Shown here: in pieces, positions 7,777-17,534 of the stretch | How positions within the stretch are numbered: the first letter of the stretch is position 1 | How the letters are laid out: each line of letters starts with the position of its first letter | Origin: Marinigracilibium pacificum | GTDB lineage: Bacteria > Bacteroidota > Bacteroidia > Cytophagales > Cyclobacteriaceae | Assembly (NCBI RefSeq): GCF_012926615.1 | Contig: NZ_JABBNU010000001.1 | Coordinates: forward strand, 310,001 to 374,000 | Reading direction: 5' to 3' | Length of the DNA stretch: 64,000 nt | Position numbers and translations under genes: made by a program | Notes under the pieces: generated by a model | Databases searched by the model: none | What the model saw: the letters and a program-made list of their open reading frames with translations, nothing else | What the model was told of the DNA's origin: nothing

Positions 7777-10182
7777 ATGAAGAACAGATCAATCAAAAAA
7801 GTTGCTGTGCTTGGATCCGGTATTATGGGTTCCAGAATTGCCTGCCACTTTGCCAATATCGGTGTCAAAGTCGTATTATTGGATATTGTTCCTAAAGAAT
7901 TAAACGACAAAGAAAAAGCGAAAGGGTTAACCCTTGAAGACAAAGCTGTAAGAAACAGAATTGTTAATGAAGCTTTTCAAACTGCCGTAAGTTCAAAACC
8001 CGCTCCCCTATACGATACAGCCGATGCTTCCAGAGTAACTCTTGGTAATTTCACCGATGACATGAAGCTTATTGCTGACTGTGATTGGACAATAGAAGTT
8101 GTTGTTGAAAACCTGGACATTAAAAAAATTGTATTTGATCAAGTTGAAAAATACAGAACTCCTGGTACAATTATTTCAAGTAACACATCAGGTATTCCAA
8201 TTCATTTAATGCTAGAGGGTCGTTCTGATGACTTTAAAAAGCATTTTTGTGGAACTCACTTCTTCAACCCTCCTAGATATTTAAGATTATTAGAAATTAT
8301 TCCTACTCCGGAAACTGATCAGAGCATTGTTGATTTCTTGATGGAATATGGTGATTTATACCTCGGTAAAACTACTGTATTATGTAAAGACACTCCAGCA
8401 TTTATTGCTAACCGAATCGGTATCTATGCGATAATGTCTACCATGCATACCGTGGAAGAAATGGGTCTTAAAGTCGGAGAAGTAGATAAACTAACAGGTC
8501 CGATTGTTGGTAGAGCGAAATCTGCAACATTTAGAACTATGGATGTTGTTGGTTTGGATACTACAGTTAAAGTATCAAATAACCTTTATGAAGGATTGCC
8601 AGACGATGAAAGTCGTGATACGTTTAAGCTTCCAAAAATTGTTCAGGAATTATATGACAGAAAATGGTGGGGAGATAAAACAGGTCAGGGTTATTATAAA
8701 AAGACTAAAGATGAAAGTGGTAGACGTCTGATCCTTGAATTAGACTTTGATACTTATGAGTATACCGAGGCATCAAAGCCAGCTTATTCATCTACAAAAA
8801 AAGCTAAGGAGATTGAAGACCTTAGAGAAAGACTTAAGTTCTTGCATAATGCTAAAGATGAAGCTGGAGAGTTTTACAGAAAGACTTCATATGATGCCTT
8901 CAGATATTGTTCAAACAGAATTCCGGAAATTGCTGATGAGCTATATAAGATTGACCAGGCTGTTTGCGCTGGTTTTGGTTGGGAATTAGGCCCATTCGAA
9001 ACTTGGGATGCAATCGGTGTTAAAGAGGTTTTATCTCAAATGGAAGAAATGTCATTAAAGCCTGCTCAATGGGTTTATGACATGGTTGAAGCCGGAAACA
9101 CTTCTTTCTATAAATCAGAAAATGGACAGAAACTTTATTATGATATTGATTCTAAATCATATAAGGTAATTCCTGGTACAGAAGAGCTTATTCTATTAGA
9201 CAGCTTCAAAGATAATAATGTAGTATGGCAAAATGCCGGGGCAACTCTTTATGATATTGGAGACGATGTGTTATGCCTTGAGTTCCATACTAAAATGAAT
9301 GCTATTGGTGCTGAGGTTATCGAAGGAATAAATGTTGCGATTACAAAAGCAGAAGCTGATTACAAAGGTTTAGTAATTGGTAATGAAGGTCAAAACTTCT
9401 CTGCTGGCGCTAACCTTGCAATGTTGTTCATGTTTGCAACAGAGCAAGAGTATGACGAAATCAACTTAATGATTGCTCAGTTCCAGAAAACAATGATGAG
9501 AGTAAGATACTCTTCTATTCCGGTTGTTGTAGCTACTTCAGGAATGGCACTTGGTGGAGGATGTGAAGTAAGCCTTCATGCAGATGCGGTCGTAGCACAT
9601 GCTGAAACTTACATGGGACTAGTTGAGTTTGGTGTTGGGCTGATTCCAGCAGGTGGAGGAACTAAAGAAATGACTCTACGCACATCAGACTCATATGATA
9701 AAGGTGATGTAGAACTTAATAAACTACAGGAAACCTTTATGGCTATTGCTACTGCTAAAGTAGGAACTTCAGCTAAAGAAGCTTATAACCTTGGGTTTAT
9801 CCAGGAAAAAGATTCATATACTTATAACAGGTCTCGTTTATTGGCTGATGCAAAAACAAAAGTACTTGAATTGCATGAGGCTGGTTATGTGATGCCGGTT
9901 AAGAGAACAGACATTAAAGTTCATGGTAAAGTAGCCATGGCAATGTTTGAAGCAGGTATTACCGGAATGCTTTACGGTAACTTTATTTCCGAGCACGATG
10001 CAAAAATTGCAAGAAAGCTTGGTTACGTAATGAGTGGTGGAGACCTGTCTTCTCCGACACTAGTATCGGAAGATTATTTATTAGAGCTTGAAAGAGAAGC
10101 ATTCTTAAGTCTGACAGCAGAAAGAAAGACTTTAGAGCGTATTCAAAGCTTGTTATTTAAAGGCAAACCTTTAAGAAATTAA
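7777..10182 (+). CDS. 3-hydroxyacyl-CoA dehydrogenase / enoyl-CoA hydratase fusion
   Basis: 801 aa bifunctional beta-oxidation enzyme. The N-terminal NAD-dependent dehydrogenase has the Rossmann motif GSGIMG at 13-18, the catalytic-region HFFNPPR, and the duplicated C-terminal 3HCDH domains to ~440. A crotonase (enoyl-CoA hydratase) domain follows at about 480-690, with the oxyanion-hole segment NFSAGANL and both catalytic glutamates in GGGCE and LVEFGVGLIPAGGG. The domain order is the reverse of E. coli FadB/FadJ, where the hydratase comes first. ATG at 7777 is 4 bp after marR; a TTG extension into marR is unlikely. It catalyses hydration of enoyl-CoA and oxidation of the hydroxyacyl-CoA, feeding the thiolase encoded next. 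Confidence 0.93.
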   Translation: MKNRSIKKVAVLGSGIMGSRIACHFANIGVKVVLLDIVPKELNDKEKAKGLTLEDKAVRNRIVNEAFQTAVSSKPAPLYDTADASRVTLGNFTDDMKLIADCDWTIEVVVENLDIKKIVFDQVEKYRTPGTIISSNTSGIPIHLMLEGRSDDFKKHFCGTHFFNPPRYLRLLEIIPTPETDQSIVDFLMEYGDLYLGKTTVLCKDTPAFIANRIGIYAIMSTMHTVEEMGLKVGEVDKLTGPIVGRAKSATFRTMDVVGLDTTVKVSNNLYEGLPDDESRDTFKLPKIVQELYDRKWWGDKTGQGYYKKTKDESGRRLILELDFDTYEYTEASKPAYSSTKKAKEIEDLRERLKFLHNAKDEAGEFYRKTSYDAFRYCSNRIPEIADELYKIDQAVCAGFGWELGPFETWDAIGVKEVLSQMEEMSLKPAQWVYDMVEAGNTSFYKSENGQKLYYDIDSKSYKVIPGTEELILLDSFKDNNVVWQNAGATLYDIGDDVLCLEFHTKMNAIGAEVIEGINVAITKAEADYKGLVIGNEGQNFSAGANLAMLFMFATEQEYDEINLMIAQFQKTMMRVRYSSIPVVVATSGMALGGGCEVSLHADAVVAHAETYMGLVEFGVGLIPAGGGTKEMTLRTSDSYDKGDVELNKLQETFMAIATAKVGTSAKEAYNLGFIQEKDSYTYNRSRLLADAKTKVLELHEAGYVMPVKRTDIKVHGKVAMAMFEAGITGMLYGNFISEHDAKIARKLGYVMSGGDLSSPTLVSEDYLLELEREAFLSLTAERKTLERIQSLLFKGKPLRN

Positions 10183-10216
10183 TAATCGTTTAATTAACTG
10201 ATAGACTTAAATAAAG

Positions 10217-11386
10217 ATGGAAGCATATATAGTAAAAGGATATAGAACAGCTGTTGGTAAGGCCGGTAAGGGAGGATTAAGATTCACCAGACCGGATGAT
10301 TACGCAGCTGATGTGATCAAGCATCTGGTTTCACAAGTACCAAATTTTGATCCAAGCAGAGTAGATGACCTATTCGTAGGTTGTGCTGTACCTGAAGCAG
10401 AGCAAGGTATGCAGATTGGTAGAATGATTTCATTGTTATCACTACCTCAAAATGTTGCAGGATGTACCGTTAACCGTTATTGTGGTTCTGGTGTTGAAAC
10501 TATTTCAATGGCAGCAGCAAAAATCAAAGCTGGAATGGCAGATTGTATTATTGCCGGTGGTACTGAGTCAATGTCAATGGTTCCAATGATGGGATATAAA
10601 ACTGCATTGAACTATAAAGTTGCATCGCAAACTCCACAGTATTATCTAAGCATGGGTATTACTGCAGAGGAGGTTGCTGCTGACTTCAAAATTTCAAGAG
10701 AAGATGCAGATGAGTTTTCATATAAATCTCACATGAAAGCTTTAAATGCAATTGAGCAAGGTTACTTCAAAGATCAAATTGTTCCGATCAAAGTTGAAGA
10801 AACTTACTTAGACGGAATGAAGAAGAAAACCAGAGAGTATGTTGTTGATACTGACGAAGGACCAAGAAAAGGAACTTCTGTAGAAGCTCTTAGTGGATTA
10901 CGCCCTGTATTTAGAGCAAATGGAGTAGTAACTGCTGGTAACTCATCTCAAACCTCAGATGGCGCTGCATTCGTAATGTTGATGTCTGAGCGCATGGTTA
11001 AGGAGTTGAATATTGAGCCAATCGCCAGAATGGTAAGTTATGCTACTGCTGGTGTTGACCCTCGAATCATGGGTATCGGTCCGGTTGAAGCGGTGCCAAA
11101 GGCATTAAAAATGGCAGGATTGAAAAAAGACGATATCGATTTGATCGAGTTAAATGAAGCTTTTGCAACTCAGGCTTTAGCTGTAATCCGAGAACTTGAC
11201 CTTGATATGGATAAGGTTAATGTAAATGGTGGAGCTATTGCTTTAGGTCACCCTCTTGGATGTACAGGAGCGAAACTATCAGTTCAGTTATTTAACGAAC
11301 TAGAAAGAAGAAATAAAAAATACGGTATGGTTACAGCTTGTGTCGGTGGAGGCCAGGGTGTAGCAGGTATTTACGAAATGTTATAA
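10217..11386 (+). CDS. Acetyl-CoA C-acyltransferase (thiolase)
   Basis: 389 aa, typical degradative thiolase. The nucleophilic cysteine is C89 in VNRYCGSGVE. The catalytic histidine is H345 in GGAIALGHPLGCTGA, and the second cysteine is C375 in ACVGGGQG. It performs the last beta-oxidation step, cleaving 3-ketoacyl-CoA with CoA to acetyl-CoA and a shortened acyl-CoA. It lies 34 bp after the dehydrogenase/hydratase and 17 bp before the acyl-CoA dehydrogenase, all in one operon. It is FadA-like in role, but I leave the symbol blank because the operon architecture differs from fadBA. Confidence 0.95.
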   Translation: MEAYIVKGYRTAVGKAGKGGLRFTRPDDYAADVIKHLVSQVPNFDPSRVDDLFVGCAVPEAEQGMQIGRMISLLSLPQNVAGCTVNRYCGSGVETISMAAAKIKAGMADCIIAGGTESMSMVPMMGYKTALNYKVASQTPQYYLSMGITAEEVAADFKISREDADEFSYKSHMKALNAIEQGYFKDQIVPIKVEETYLDGMKKKTREYVVDTDEGPRKGTSVEALSGLRPVFRANGVVTAGNSSQTSDGAAFVMLMSERMVKELNIEPIARMVSYATAGVDPRIMGIGPVEAVPKALKMAGLKKDDIDLIELNEAFATQALAVIRELDLDMDKVNVNGGAIALGHPLGCTGAKLSVQLFNELERRNKKYGMVTACVGGGQGVAGIYEML

Positions 11387-11403
11387 CCCAAAAAATTACT
11401 ATT

Positions 11404-13203
11404 ATGTCTACAGTAACAGATAAAAAACAAGCAATTAAGGGAGGCGAATTCCTTATAAAAGAAACTAAGCCACAAGACATTTTTACACCTGAAGAATTCA
11501 GTGAAGAGCAAAAGATGATGGCTGCTGCTACTCGTGATTTTTATGAGCACGAGATCGTTCCAAGAATGGAGAAGTTAGAAAAAGGTGAGTACGCACTTGG
11601 AGCTGAGTTATTAAAGAAAGCTGGCGAGCTTGGACTTTTAGGTATTACTATTCCTGAAGAATATGGTGGATTAGGTATGAGTTTCAATACGTCTATGCTT
11701 ATTGCTGATGTATTGGGAGCCAGTGGGTCTTTCTCTACTACATATGGTGCTCATACAGGAATCGGTACTCTACCAATTCTTTATTATGGTACGGAAGAGC
11801 AAAAGAAGAAGTATTTACCATTGCTTGCTTCTGGTGAGTGGGTAGGATGTTATTGTCTTACTGAGCCAGATGCTGGTTCTGATGCAAACAGTGGAAAAAC
11901 TAAAGCTGTACTATCTGACGATGGTAAATATTATAGCATTACTGGTCAGAAAATGTGGATATCGAATGGTGGGTATGCTGACTGTCTGATTGTATTTGCA
12001 AAAATCGAAGATGATAAAAACTTAACAGCCTTCATCGTTGAGCGTACCTGGGATGGTATCACAATGAATGACGAGGAAGTTAAACTTGGTATCAAAGGAT
12101 CTTCTACACGTCAGGTATTCTTTAACGATGTTAAAGTTCCGGTTGAGAATATGTTATCTGATAGAGGTAACGGTTTCAAAATAGCAGTTAATATTCTGAA
12201 TATTGGTCGTATCAAGCTAGGTGTTGGCGGAATCGGTGGAATGAAAGAAACTGTTAATCTTGCTACCCAATACGCTAATGACAGAAAGCAGTTTGGAACA
12301 AGCATCGGAAAGTTTGGAGCTATTCAGTATAAGCTTGCTAACATGGCTAGTAAAATTTATGCTACTGAATCGTTAAACTATCGTGCAGGTCAGGATATCG
12401 AAGATCAAACTAATGCTCTTGTTGAGAGTGGAATGAATGATGCTGAAGCAAAACTTAAAGGAATTGAACAATTCGCTATCGAGTGTGCAATTTCAAAAGT
12501 TCATGGTTCAGAAGTTCTTGATTACTGTGTAGACGAGGGAGTGCAGATTTATGGTGGAATGGGATTCTCTGAAGATGCACCAATGGCTAGAGCATATAGA
12601 GATGCTCGTATTACAAGAATTTACGAAGGTACTAACGAAATCAACAGAATGTTGATGGTTGGAATGCTACTTAAGCGTGCAATGAAAGGTGAAATCAATC
12701 TGTTTGAACCGGCCATGGCAATTACTCAAGAGCTAACTGGTATTCCTGATTTCAATGTTGATTATGGTGATGGTTATTTTGCTAAAGAATACCATGTTCT
12801 TAAAAACCTTAAGAAGGTTTTCTTAATGGTTGGTGGTAAAGCAGCACAGACCTTCATGGGTAAGATCGAAGAAGAGCAAGAAATCTTAATGGACCTTGCC
12901 GATATCATGATCGAAATTTATGCTGCAGAATCAGCATTGTTGAGAACTGAGAAGTTGATAGGTGTTAAAGGAGAAGATGCTGCTCAACTTCAGATCAACA
13001 TGAGTAAGCTTTACTTAGCAATGGCTATTGATAAAGTTAAAACTGTTGCTAACGAAGCTATTTGTTCATTTGTTGAAGGAGATGAGCAAAAAGTAATGTT
13101 GATGGGTCTGAAGAGATTCACTAAGGCTGATTCTATCAACTACAAAGCAATAAGAAGAAGTATTGCAGAGGAAATGTTAAAATCTAACAAGCTTCCTTTT
13201 TAA
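11404..13203 (+). CDS. Acyl-CoA dehydrogenase, long form (VLCAD/ACAD9-like)
   Basis: 599 aa. The ~400-residue acyl-CoA dehydrogenase core (FAD-binding CLTEPDAGSDA; WISNGGYAD) is followed by a ~170-residue C-terminal helical extension as in very-long-chain acyl-CoA dehydrogenases. The catalytic glutamate candidate is E408 in RIYEGTNEINR. It introduces the 2,3-double bond that begins each beta-oxidation cycle, passing electrons to ETF; no ETF genes are in the window. The start is the ATG at 11404, 17 bp after the thiolase stop; an upstream ATG in the same frame at 11338 lies inside the thiolase gene and gives an unrelated basic leader. Confidence 0.94.
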   Translation: MSTVTDKKQAIKGGEFLIKETKPQDIFTPEEFSEEQKMMAAATRDFYEHEIVPRMEKLEKGEYALGAELLKKAGELGLLGITIPEEYGGLGMSFNTSMLIADVLGASGSFSTTYGAHTGIGTLPILYYGTEEQKKKYLPLLASGEWVGCYCLTEPDAGSDANSGKTKAVLSDDGKYYSITGQKMWISNGGYADCLIVFAKIEDDKNLTAFIVERTWDGITMNDEEVKLGIKGSSTRQVFFNDVKVPVENMLSDRGNGFKIAVNILNIGRIKLGVGGIGGMKETVNLATQYANDRKQFGTSIGKFGAIQYKLANMASKIYATESLNYRAGQDIEDQTNALVESGMNDAEAKLKGIEQFAIECAISKVHGSEVLDYCVDEGVQIYGGMGFSEDAPMARAYRDARITRIYEGTNEINRMLMVGMLLKRAMKGEINLFEPAMAITQELTGIPDFNVDYGDGYFAKEYHVLKNLKKVFLMVGGKAAQTFMGKIEEEQEILMDLADIMIEIYAAESALLRTEKLIGVKGEDAAQLQINMSKLYLAMAIDKVKTVANEAICSFVEGDEQKVMLMGLKRFTKADSINYKAIRRSIAEEMLKSNKLPF

Positions 13204-13224
13204 CGATAACTGTTTTTAATTACA

Positions 13225-13240
13225 TGTTTCTTCGGAAACA
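13225..13240 (+). other. UUCG tetraloop hairpin in the 3' UTR
   Basis: TGTTTC-TTCG-GAAACA is a perfect 6-bp stem closed by a UUCG loop, 22 bp after the acyl-CoA dehydrogenase stop and before the main terminator. It probably protects or folds the 3' end of the operon mRNA. Confidence 0.5.
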
Positions 13241-13253
13241 ATGTGCTCCCAAT

Positions 13254-13280
13254 ATAGCCATCCAAAAGGATGGCTATTTT
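13254..13280 (+). terminator. Rho-independent terminator of the beta-oxidation operon
   Basis: ATAGCCATCC-AAAA-GGATGGCTAT, a perfect 10-bp stem, is followed by TTTCATTTT. It closes the four-gene operon begun by marR. Confidence 0.85.
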
Positions 13281-13336
13281 CATTTTATACAATATTTTTT
13301 AGTAAATTATATTAAACATTAACTGAAAAATTTGTG

Positions 13337-14071
13337 ATGAAATTCTCTAAATATCTGATTATATCACTTAGTGTAATTATACTTTCATGTGATGATAATG
13401 AGGGTGGAAATAACCCTATTGATAATGATGTCGATTATTTTCCCCTTGCTTTAGGGAATTATTGGAAATATGGTGAGGATGATGATTCTAATGATGACTT
13501 TAGTGATGATGAGGTATTTATCAATACTGTTATTGATACCGACTATAATTTCAATGAAAAAGTTTATTCGTTAATTGAAACAACTGATGTTTCAGGAAAT
13601 AAACTTGATTCTCTTTTGGTAAGAAAGGAGAATAATAATTATATAATTGCAACGGAAGATTTTCTTGATTTAAGTACTGATATTTCTGATCAGGAAAAGG
13701 AATTAATATTGTTAAAATCCGGATCAAGTGTAGGGACTAAATGGCAATATAATTTCACGCTTAATAACATTGAATTTGATGGTGAAATTATAGATGGTAT
13801 AACTATAGATGTAAAGGTAATATTTGAAATAATTGATGATAATAAATCAATAAATACTCAAGCTGGAAATTTCAATAATGTTATTGTTGTACAGCAGACT
13901 ATAGATTTACCAGTATTGTTCGATGAGATTGAAGCTCTTTTACCTATAACAAGCTTTTATTTTGTTCCTGACGTTGGAATCGTTTTTATTGAAATTGAAT
14001 ATCAGGAAGACGATGATTCTAACAGTACAGAAATTGAAGAAACAGAGTTGATTGAATATTCGATCAATTAA
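13337..14071 (+). CDS. Putative lipoprotein of unknown function
   Basis: 244 aa, starting at ATG 13337 (a GTG one codon earlier is possible). The N-terminus is a lipoprotein signal: a short basic start, a hydrophobic stretch and then VIILSC with the acylated cysteine followed by acidic DD. The mature protein is very acidic and Asp/Asn-rich (for example DDDSNDDFSDDE near residue 45 and EDDDSNSTEIEETE near the end). It contains the phrase YFPLALGNYWKY, seen in a loose family of secreted Bacteroidota proteins. I do not recognise a catalytic motif. Outer-membrane or surface location is inferred. Confidence 0.7.
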   Translation: MKFSKYLIISLSVIILSCDDNEGGNNPIDNDVDYFPLALGNYWKYGEDDDSNDDFSDDEVFINTVIDTDYNFNEKVYSLIETTDVSGNKLDSLLVRKENNNYIIATEDFLDLSTDISDQEKELILLKSGSSVGTKWQYNFTLNNIEFDGEIIDGITIDVKVIFEIIDDNKSINTQAGNFNNVIVVQQTIDLPVLFDEIEALLPITSFYFVPDVGIVFIEIEYQEDDDSNSTEIEETELIEYSIN

Positions 14072-14077
14072 TTGCTT

Positions 14078-14614
14078 TTATTGGAGCCAGCTGTTTTTTC
14101 GAATAATTTCCCAAGTTGCAATACCTGTAGCGACAGAAACATTAAATGAATGTTTTGATCCGTACTGAGGAATTTCAAGTACTAAGTCAGATAGTTTAAT
14201 TGCCTGGTCAGAAACACCTGAAACTTCATTTCCCAGCACTAATGCTATTTTAGAATTTTCTTCAATAGGAAGTTTATCCAAAAGGATGCTTTTATCAGCT
14301 TGTTCAAGGGAGTAAATTTTATATCCGTTATCCTTCAAATTATTTAAGCAGTCTACAACATTTTCGTTGTATTCCCATTCGACAGTTTCAGTAGCACCTA
14401 AAGCAGTTTTATGAATTTCTCTATGAGGAGGCTGAGCCGTTATTCCGCACAGATATATTTTTTCTAGCCTAAATGCATCAGCAGTTCTGAAGCACGATCC
14501 AACATTATTCATGCTTCTGATATTATCAAGAACAAGTACTAAGGGTATTTTTTTAGCTTTTTCAAATTCTTCCGGAGATAGCCTGTTTAATTCCTGAGTT
14601 TTTAACTTTCGCAT
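14078..14614 (-). CDS. TrmH/SpoU family RNA 2'-O-methyltransferase
   Basis: 178 aa, SPOUT-fold methyltransferase. All three SpoU motifs are visible: NVGSCFRTADAF (motif 1, ~35-47), LVLGNEVSGVSD (motif 2) and IPQYGSKHSFNVSVATGI (motif 3). These form the trefoil-knot SAM site. The short length without an N-terminal substrate-binding domain resembles minimal TrmH/TrmL-like enzymes acting on tRNA or rRNA ribose; the exact target is not shown. It is convergent with the lipoprotein gene (6 bp apart) and divergent from mutS. Confidence 0.88.
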   Translation of the reverse strand: MRKLKTQELNRLSPEEFEKAKKIPLVLVLDNIRSMNNVGSCFRTADAFRLEKIYLCGITAQPPHREIHKTALGATETVEWEYNENVVDCLNNLKDNGYKIYSLEQADKSILLDKLPIEENSKIALVLGNEVSGVSDQAIKLSDLVLEIPQYGSKHSFNVSVATGIATWEIIRKNSWLQ

Positions 14615-14652
14615 AAATTCAAATACTAGAATGTATAGTCGTTAATTATTTA

Positions 14653-14660
14653 TATTTTTG
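14653..14660 (+). promoter_or_regulatory. -7 element of mutS
   Basis: TATTTTTG matches TAnnTTTG, 47 bases before the mutS ATG at 14708, giving a leader of about 40 nt. Confidence 0.45.
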
Positions 14661-14707
14661 AGGTTCGAGTAAGCAAAACTACAACATCCATAATTAATTC
14701 AGTAGGT

Positions 14708-17314
14708 ATGGCAGGTAAAAGCGCAAGCAAGGAAACCCCGTTAATGAAGCAATATAACCAGATAAAAGCCAAATATCCCGGGGCCATGCTTTTGTTTAGA
14801 GTAGGAGATTTTTATGAAACTTTCGGAGAGGATGCAGTAACAGCGGCAAAAGTTTTAGATATAGTGTTGACTAAGAGGTCAAACGGCGCTGCAGCAAAGA
14901 TCGAATTAGCAGGCTTTCCACACCACGCGCTAGACACTTATCTTCCAAAATTAGTACGCGCTGGTTATCGTGTAGCAATTTGTGATCAACTTGAAGACCC
15001 AAAATCAGTTAAAGGAATAGTTAAAAGAGGCGTTACCGAATTGGTTACTCCCGGCTTATCTTTTAATGACAATGTGCTTGATAAGTCAAAGAATAACTTT
15101 CTTGCCTCAATTCATATTAACAATGATTCCTGGGGAGTCGCTTTTCTAGACCTTTCAACAGGCGAGTTTTTAACTGCTCAAGGCTCAAAATTATATGCTG
15201 AGAAATTGATTCAAGGTTTTGCTCCTGCAGAAATAATTTATAATAAAGCCACCAGAAAGAATTTTGATAGTTCTTTTACAGATCGCTATAATACATATAC
15301 ACTTGAAGATTGGGTTTACCAATTTGATTTTGCCTACGAAAAGCTTACCAATCATTTTAAGACCACCTCTCTCAAAGGTTTTGGTGTTGAAGAACTTCAA
15401 GATGGTATTGTAGCTGCAGGTTCTATTCTACAATATCTGGAAGATACCGAGCACCGGGAGTTGGATCATATTTCGGCATTATCAAGAATTGAGGAAGAGA
15501 AATATGTATGGCTTGACAGGTTTACAATCAGAAATCTTGAACTAATAGCTGCTCAGCAACCTGGAGGTGTTCCTCTTATTGATATTCTTGATAAGACTGT
15601 TTCTCCTATGGGAGCAAGGCTTTTAAAGAAATGGTTGGTATTACCTTTGAAGGATGAATATTTAATTAGTCAAAGGCTGGCTCGAGTAGAGCTGTTGGTT
15701 AAAGATGAAAAGCTTAGAGAAGGAATAATTTCTCACCTGAAGAACATTTACGATCTTGAAAGATTGATTTCCAAGGTAGCAGTGGGTCGAATTAATCCAC
15801 GAGAAATGGTTCAGCTGAAAAGATCCATAGAAAACACTCAGCCAATAATTGATATGCTTTCTGCTAGTGGAGAAACAGAGCTAATCAAAATTGCAGAACG
15901 CCTTAGCCCATGTGAATCTTTATTAGAAAAAATCAGGCTTGAACTGGCTGAAGACCCTCCATTAAATGCTACTCAAGGAGGTGTTATTCGTGATGGGGTT
16001 GATGAAAAGCTCGATGAGCTAAGAAAAATAGCATTTTCAGGAAAGGACTATCTTGCTCAGATTCAACAGAGAGAAACCGAGCGAACCGGTATTCCTTCTT
16101 TAAAAATAGCATATAATAAAGTTTTTGGATATTACCTCGAAGTTACAAATACACATAAAGACAAGGTTCCGGCAGAATGGATCAGAAAACAAACCTTAGT
16201 CAACTGTGAACGATATATCACGGAAGAACTTAAGGTTTATGAAGAAAAGATATTAAATGCTGAAGATGAGCTTCATGTTATTGAACATGGAATTTATACA
16301 GAGCTAATAAGAACAGCTGCGGAATATGTTTCTCAGATTCAGGAAAATGCCCGGGTATTGGCAATGCTGGATTGCCTTGCATCCTTTGCATACCTGGCTA
16401 TTAGAGAAAAGTATGTAAAGCCAATAATAAAAGATCATCGTTGTATTGATATTCATGAAGGCAGACACCCGGTAATTGAAAAACAATTACCAATAGGGGA
16501 AGAATATGTTCCTAATGATGTCTTTCTTGATGATAGCGATAATAAAATATTAATTATCACCGGGCCAAATATGGCTGGTAAATCTGCACTATTAAGACAA
16601 ACTGCCTTAATAGTTATAATGGCACAAATAGGTTGTTTTGTTCCTGCAAAAAATGCTGAAATAGGAATTGTTGATAAAATATTCACCAGGGTAGGCGCCT
16701 CAGATAATCTTTCACAAGGAGAGTCAACATTCATGGTGGAAATGACCGAGACAGCAAGTATTTTAAATAACCTAAGTGACAGATCATTAGTATTAATGGA
16801 TGAAATTGGTCGTGGAACAAGTACCTATGATGGTATTTCAATCGCATGGTCAATTGTAGAATATTTGCACAATAATAATTTACCTGTTAAGACATTATTT
16901 GCAACCCATTACCACGAGCTTAATCAACTAGCAGATGATTTCGGCGGAATTAAAAACTTTAATGTAAGTGTTAAGGAAGTTGGCAATAAGATTATTTTCA
17001 TGAGGAAACTGAAAGAGGGAGGTAGTGAACATAGTTTTGGTATTCATGTTGCTCAACTAGCAGGGATGCCAAATCAGGTGGTGTTACGAGCACATGAAAT
17101 TTTACAACATCTTGAAAAGGATAAATTGAGTAAAAATGACAAGGATAAATTTGCTTCCGTTCCGAAAAACAATTATCAATTGAGCATGTTTGAAGCCGAT
17201 CCGGCCTATGAAGAAGTAAAAGGATTGATAGATGGGTTAGACATAAATACCATCTCTCCGGTCGAAGCCCTACTGAAACTCAATGAGATAAAGATGATGA
17301 TGAAAAAAGACTAA
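14708..17314 (+). CDS. mutS: DNA mismatch repair protein MutS
   Basis: 868 aa, full-length MutS1. Mismatch-reading F-Y-E lies at residues 35-37 within RVGDFYETFGE. Connector, lever and clamp domains follow. The ABC ATPase has GPNMAGKS at 619-626, the signature region FMVEMTETASIL, Walker B LVLMDEIGRGTSTYDG and the ATHYHEL switch. The P-loop reads NMAGKSA where E. coli has NMGGKST; both differences sit beside the catalytic lysine, which is retained. It recognises mispairs and recruits MutL; mutL is not in the window. It has its own promoter, and the tRNA genes follow 90 bp downstream. Confidence 0.97.
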   Translation: MAGKSASKETPLMKQYNQIKAKYPGAMLLFRVGDFYETFGEDAVTAAKVLDIVLTKRSNGAAAKIELAGFPHHALDTYLPKLVRAGYRVAICDQLEDPKSVKGIVKRGVTELVTPGLSFNDNVLDKSKNNFLASIHINNDSWGVAFLDLSTGEFLTAQGSKLYAEKLIQGFAPAEIIYNKATRKNFDSSFTDRYNTYTLEDWVYQFDFAYEKLTNHFKTTSLKGFGVEELQDGIVAAGSILQYLEDTEHRELDHISALSRIEEEKYVWLDRFTIRNLELIAAQQPGGVPLIDILDKTVSPMGARLLKKWLVLPLKDEYLISQRLARVELLVKDEKLREGIISHLKNIYDLERLISKVAVGRINPREMVQLKRSIENTQPIIDMLSASGETELIKIAERLSPCESLLEKIRLELAEDPPLNATQGGVIRDGVDEKLDELRKIAFSGKDYLAQIQQRETERTGIPSLKIAYNKVFGYYLEVTNTHKDKVPAEWIRKQTLVNCERYITEELKVYEEKILNAEDELHVIEHGIYTELIRTAAEYVSQIQENARVLAMLDCLASFAYLAIREKYVKPIIKDHRCIDIHEGRHPVIEKQLPIGEEYVPNDVFLDDSDNKILIITGPNMAGKSALLRQTALIVIMAQIGCFVPAKNAEIGIVDKIFTRVGASDNLSQGESTFMVEMTETASILNNLSDRSLVLMDEIGRGTSTYDGISIAWSIVEYLHNNNLPVKTLFATHYHELNQLADDFGGIKNFNVSVKEVGNKIIFMRKLKEGGSEHSFGIHVAQLAGMPNQVVLRAHEILQHLEKDKLSKNDKDKFASVPKNNYQLSMFEADPAYEEVKGLIDGLDINTISPVEALLKLNEIKMMMKKD

Positions 17315-17344
17315 ATTTTTCTTTTAAAAATTTATCAGAGAGTG

Positions 17345-17374
17345 TTGAAAAATACATTTCGTGTATTATATTTG
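17345..17374 (+). promoter_or_regulatory. Complete Bacteroidota promoter for tRNA-Gly
   Basis: TTG at 17345-17347, a 19-bp spacer, then TATATTTG at 17367-17374: both consensus elements at ideal spacing. The tRNA begins 31 bp later. This is the best-formed promoter in the window and supports the reading of the other -7 elements. Confidence 0.8.
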
Positions 17375-17404
17375 CAGTCCCTTTCAAACGGTAAGGGAAT
17401 ACAA

Positions 17405-17477
<73 letters not shown>

Positions 17478-17492
17478 CAAGATTACACTTCG

Positions 17493-17520
17493 ATTGAGAG
17501 AACAATCTCTCAATTTTTTT
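17493..17520 (+). terminator. Terminator after tRNA-Gly
   Basis: ATTGAGAGA / TCTCTCAAT, a 9-bp stem with loop ACAA, runs directly into seven or more T. It separates tRNA-Gly from tRNA-Leu. Confidence 0.85.
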
Positions 17521-17534
17521 TCTACCTTATCAAC

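Noticed and set aside
11338-11403. Upstream ATG for the acyl-CoA dehydrogenase
   Set aside because: Lies inside the thiolase gene; the extra residues are basic/Cys-rich and unlike acyl-CoA dehydrogenases.
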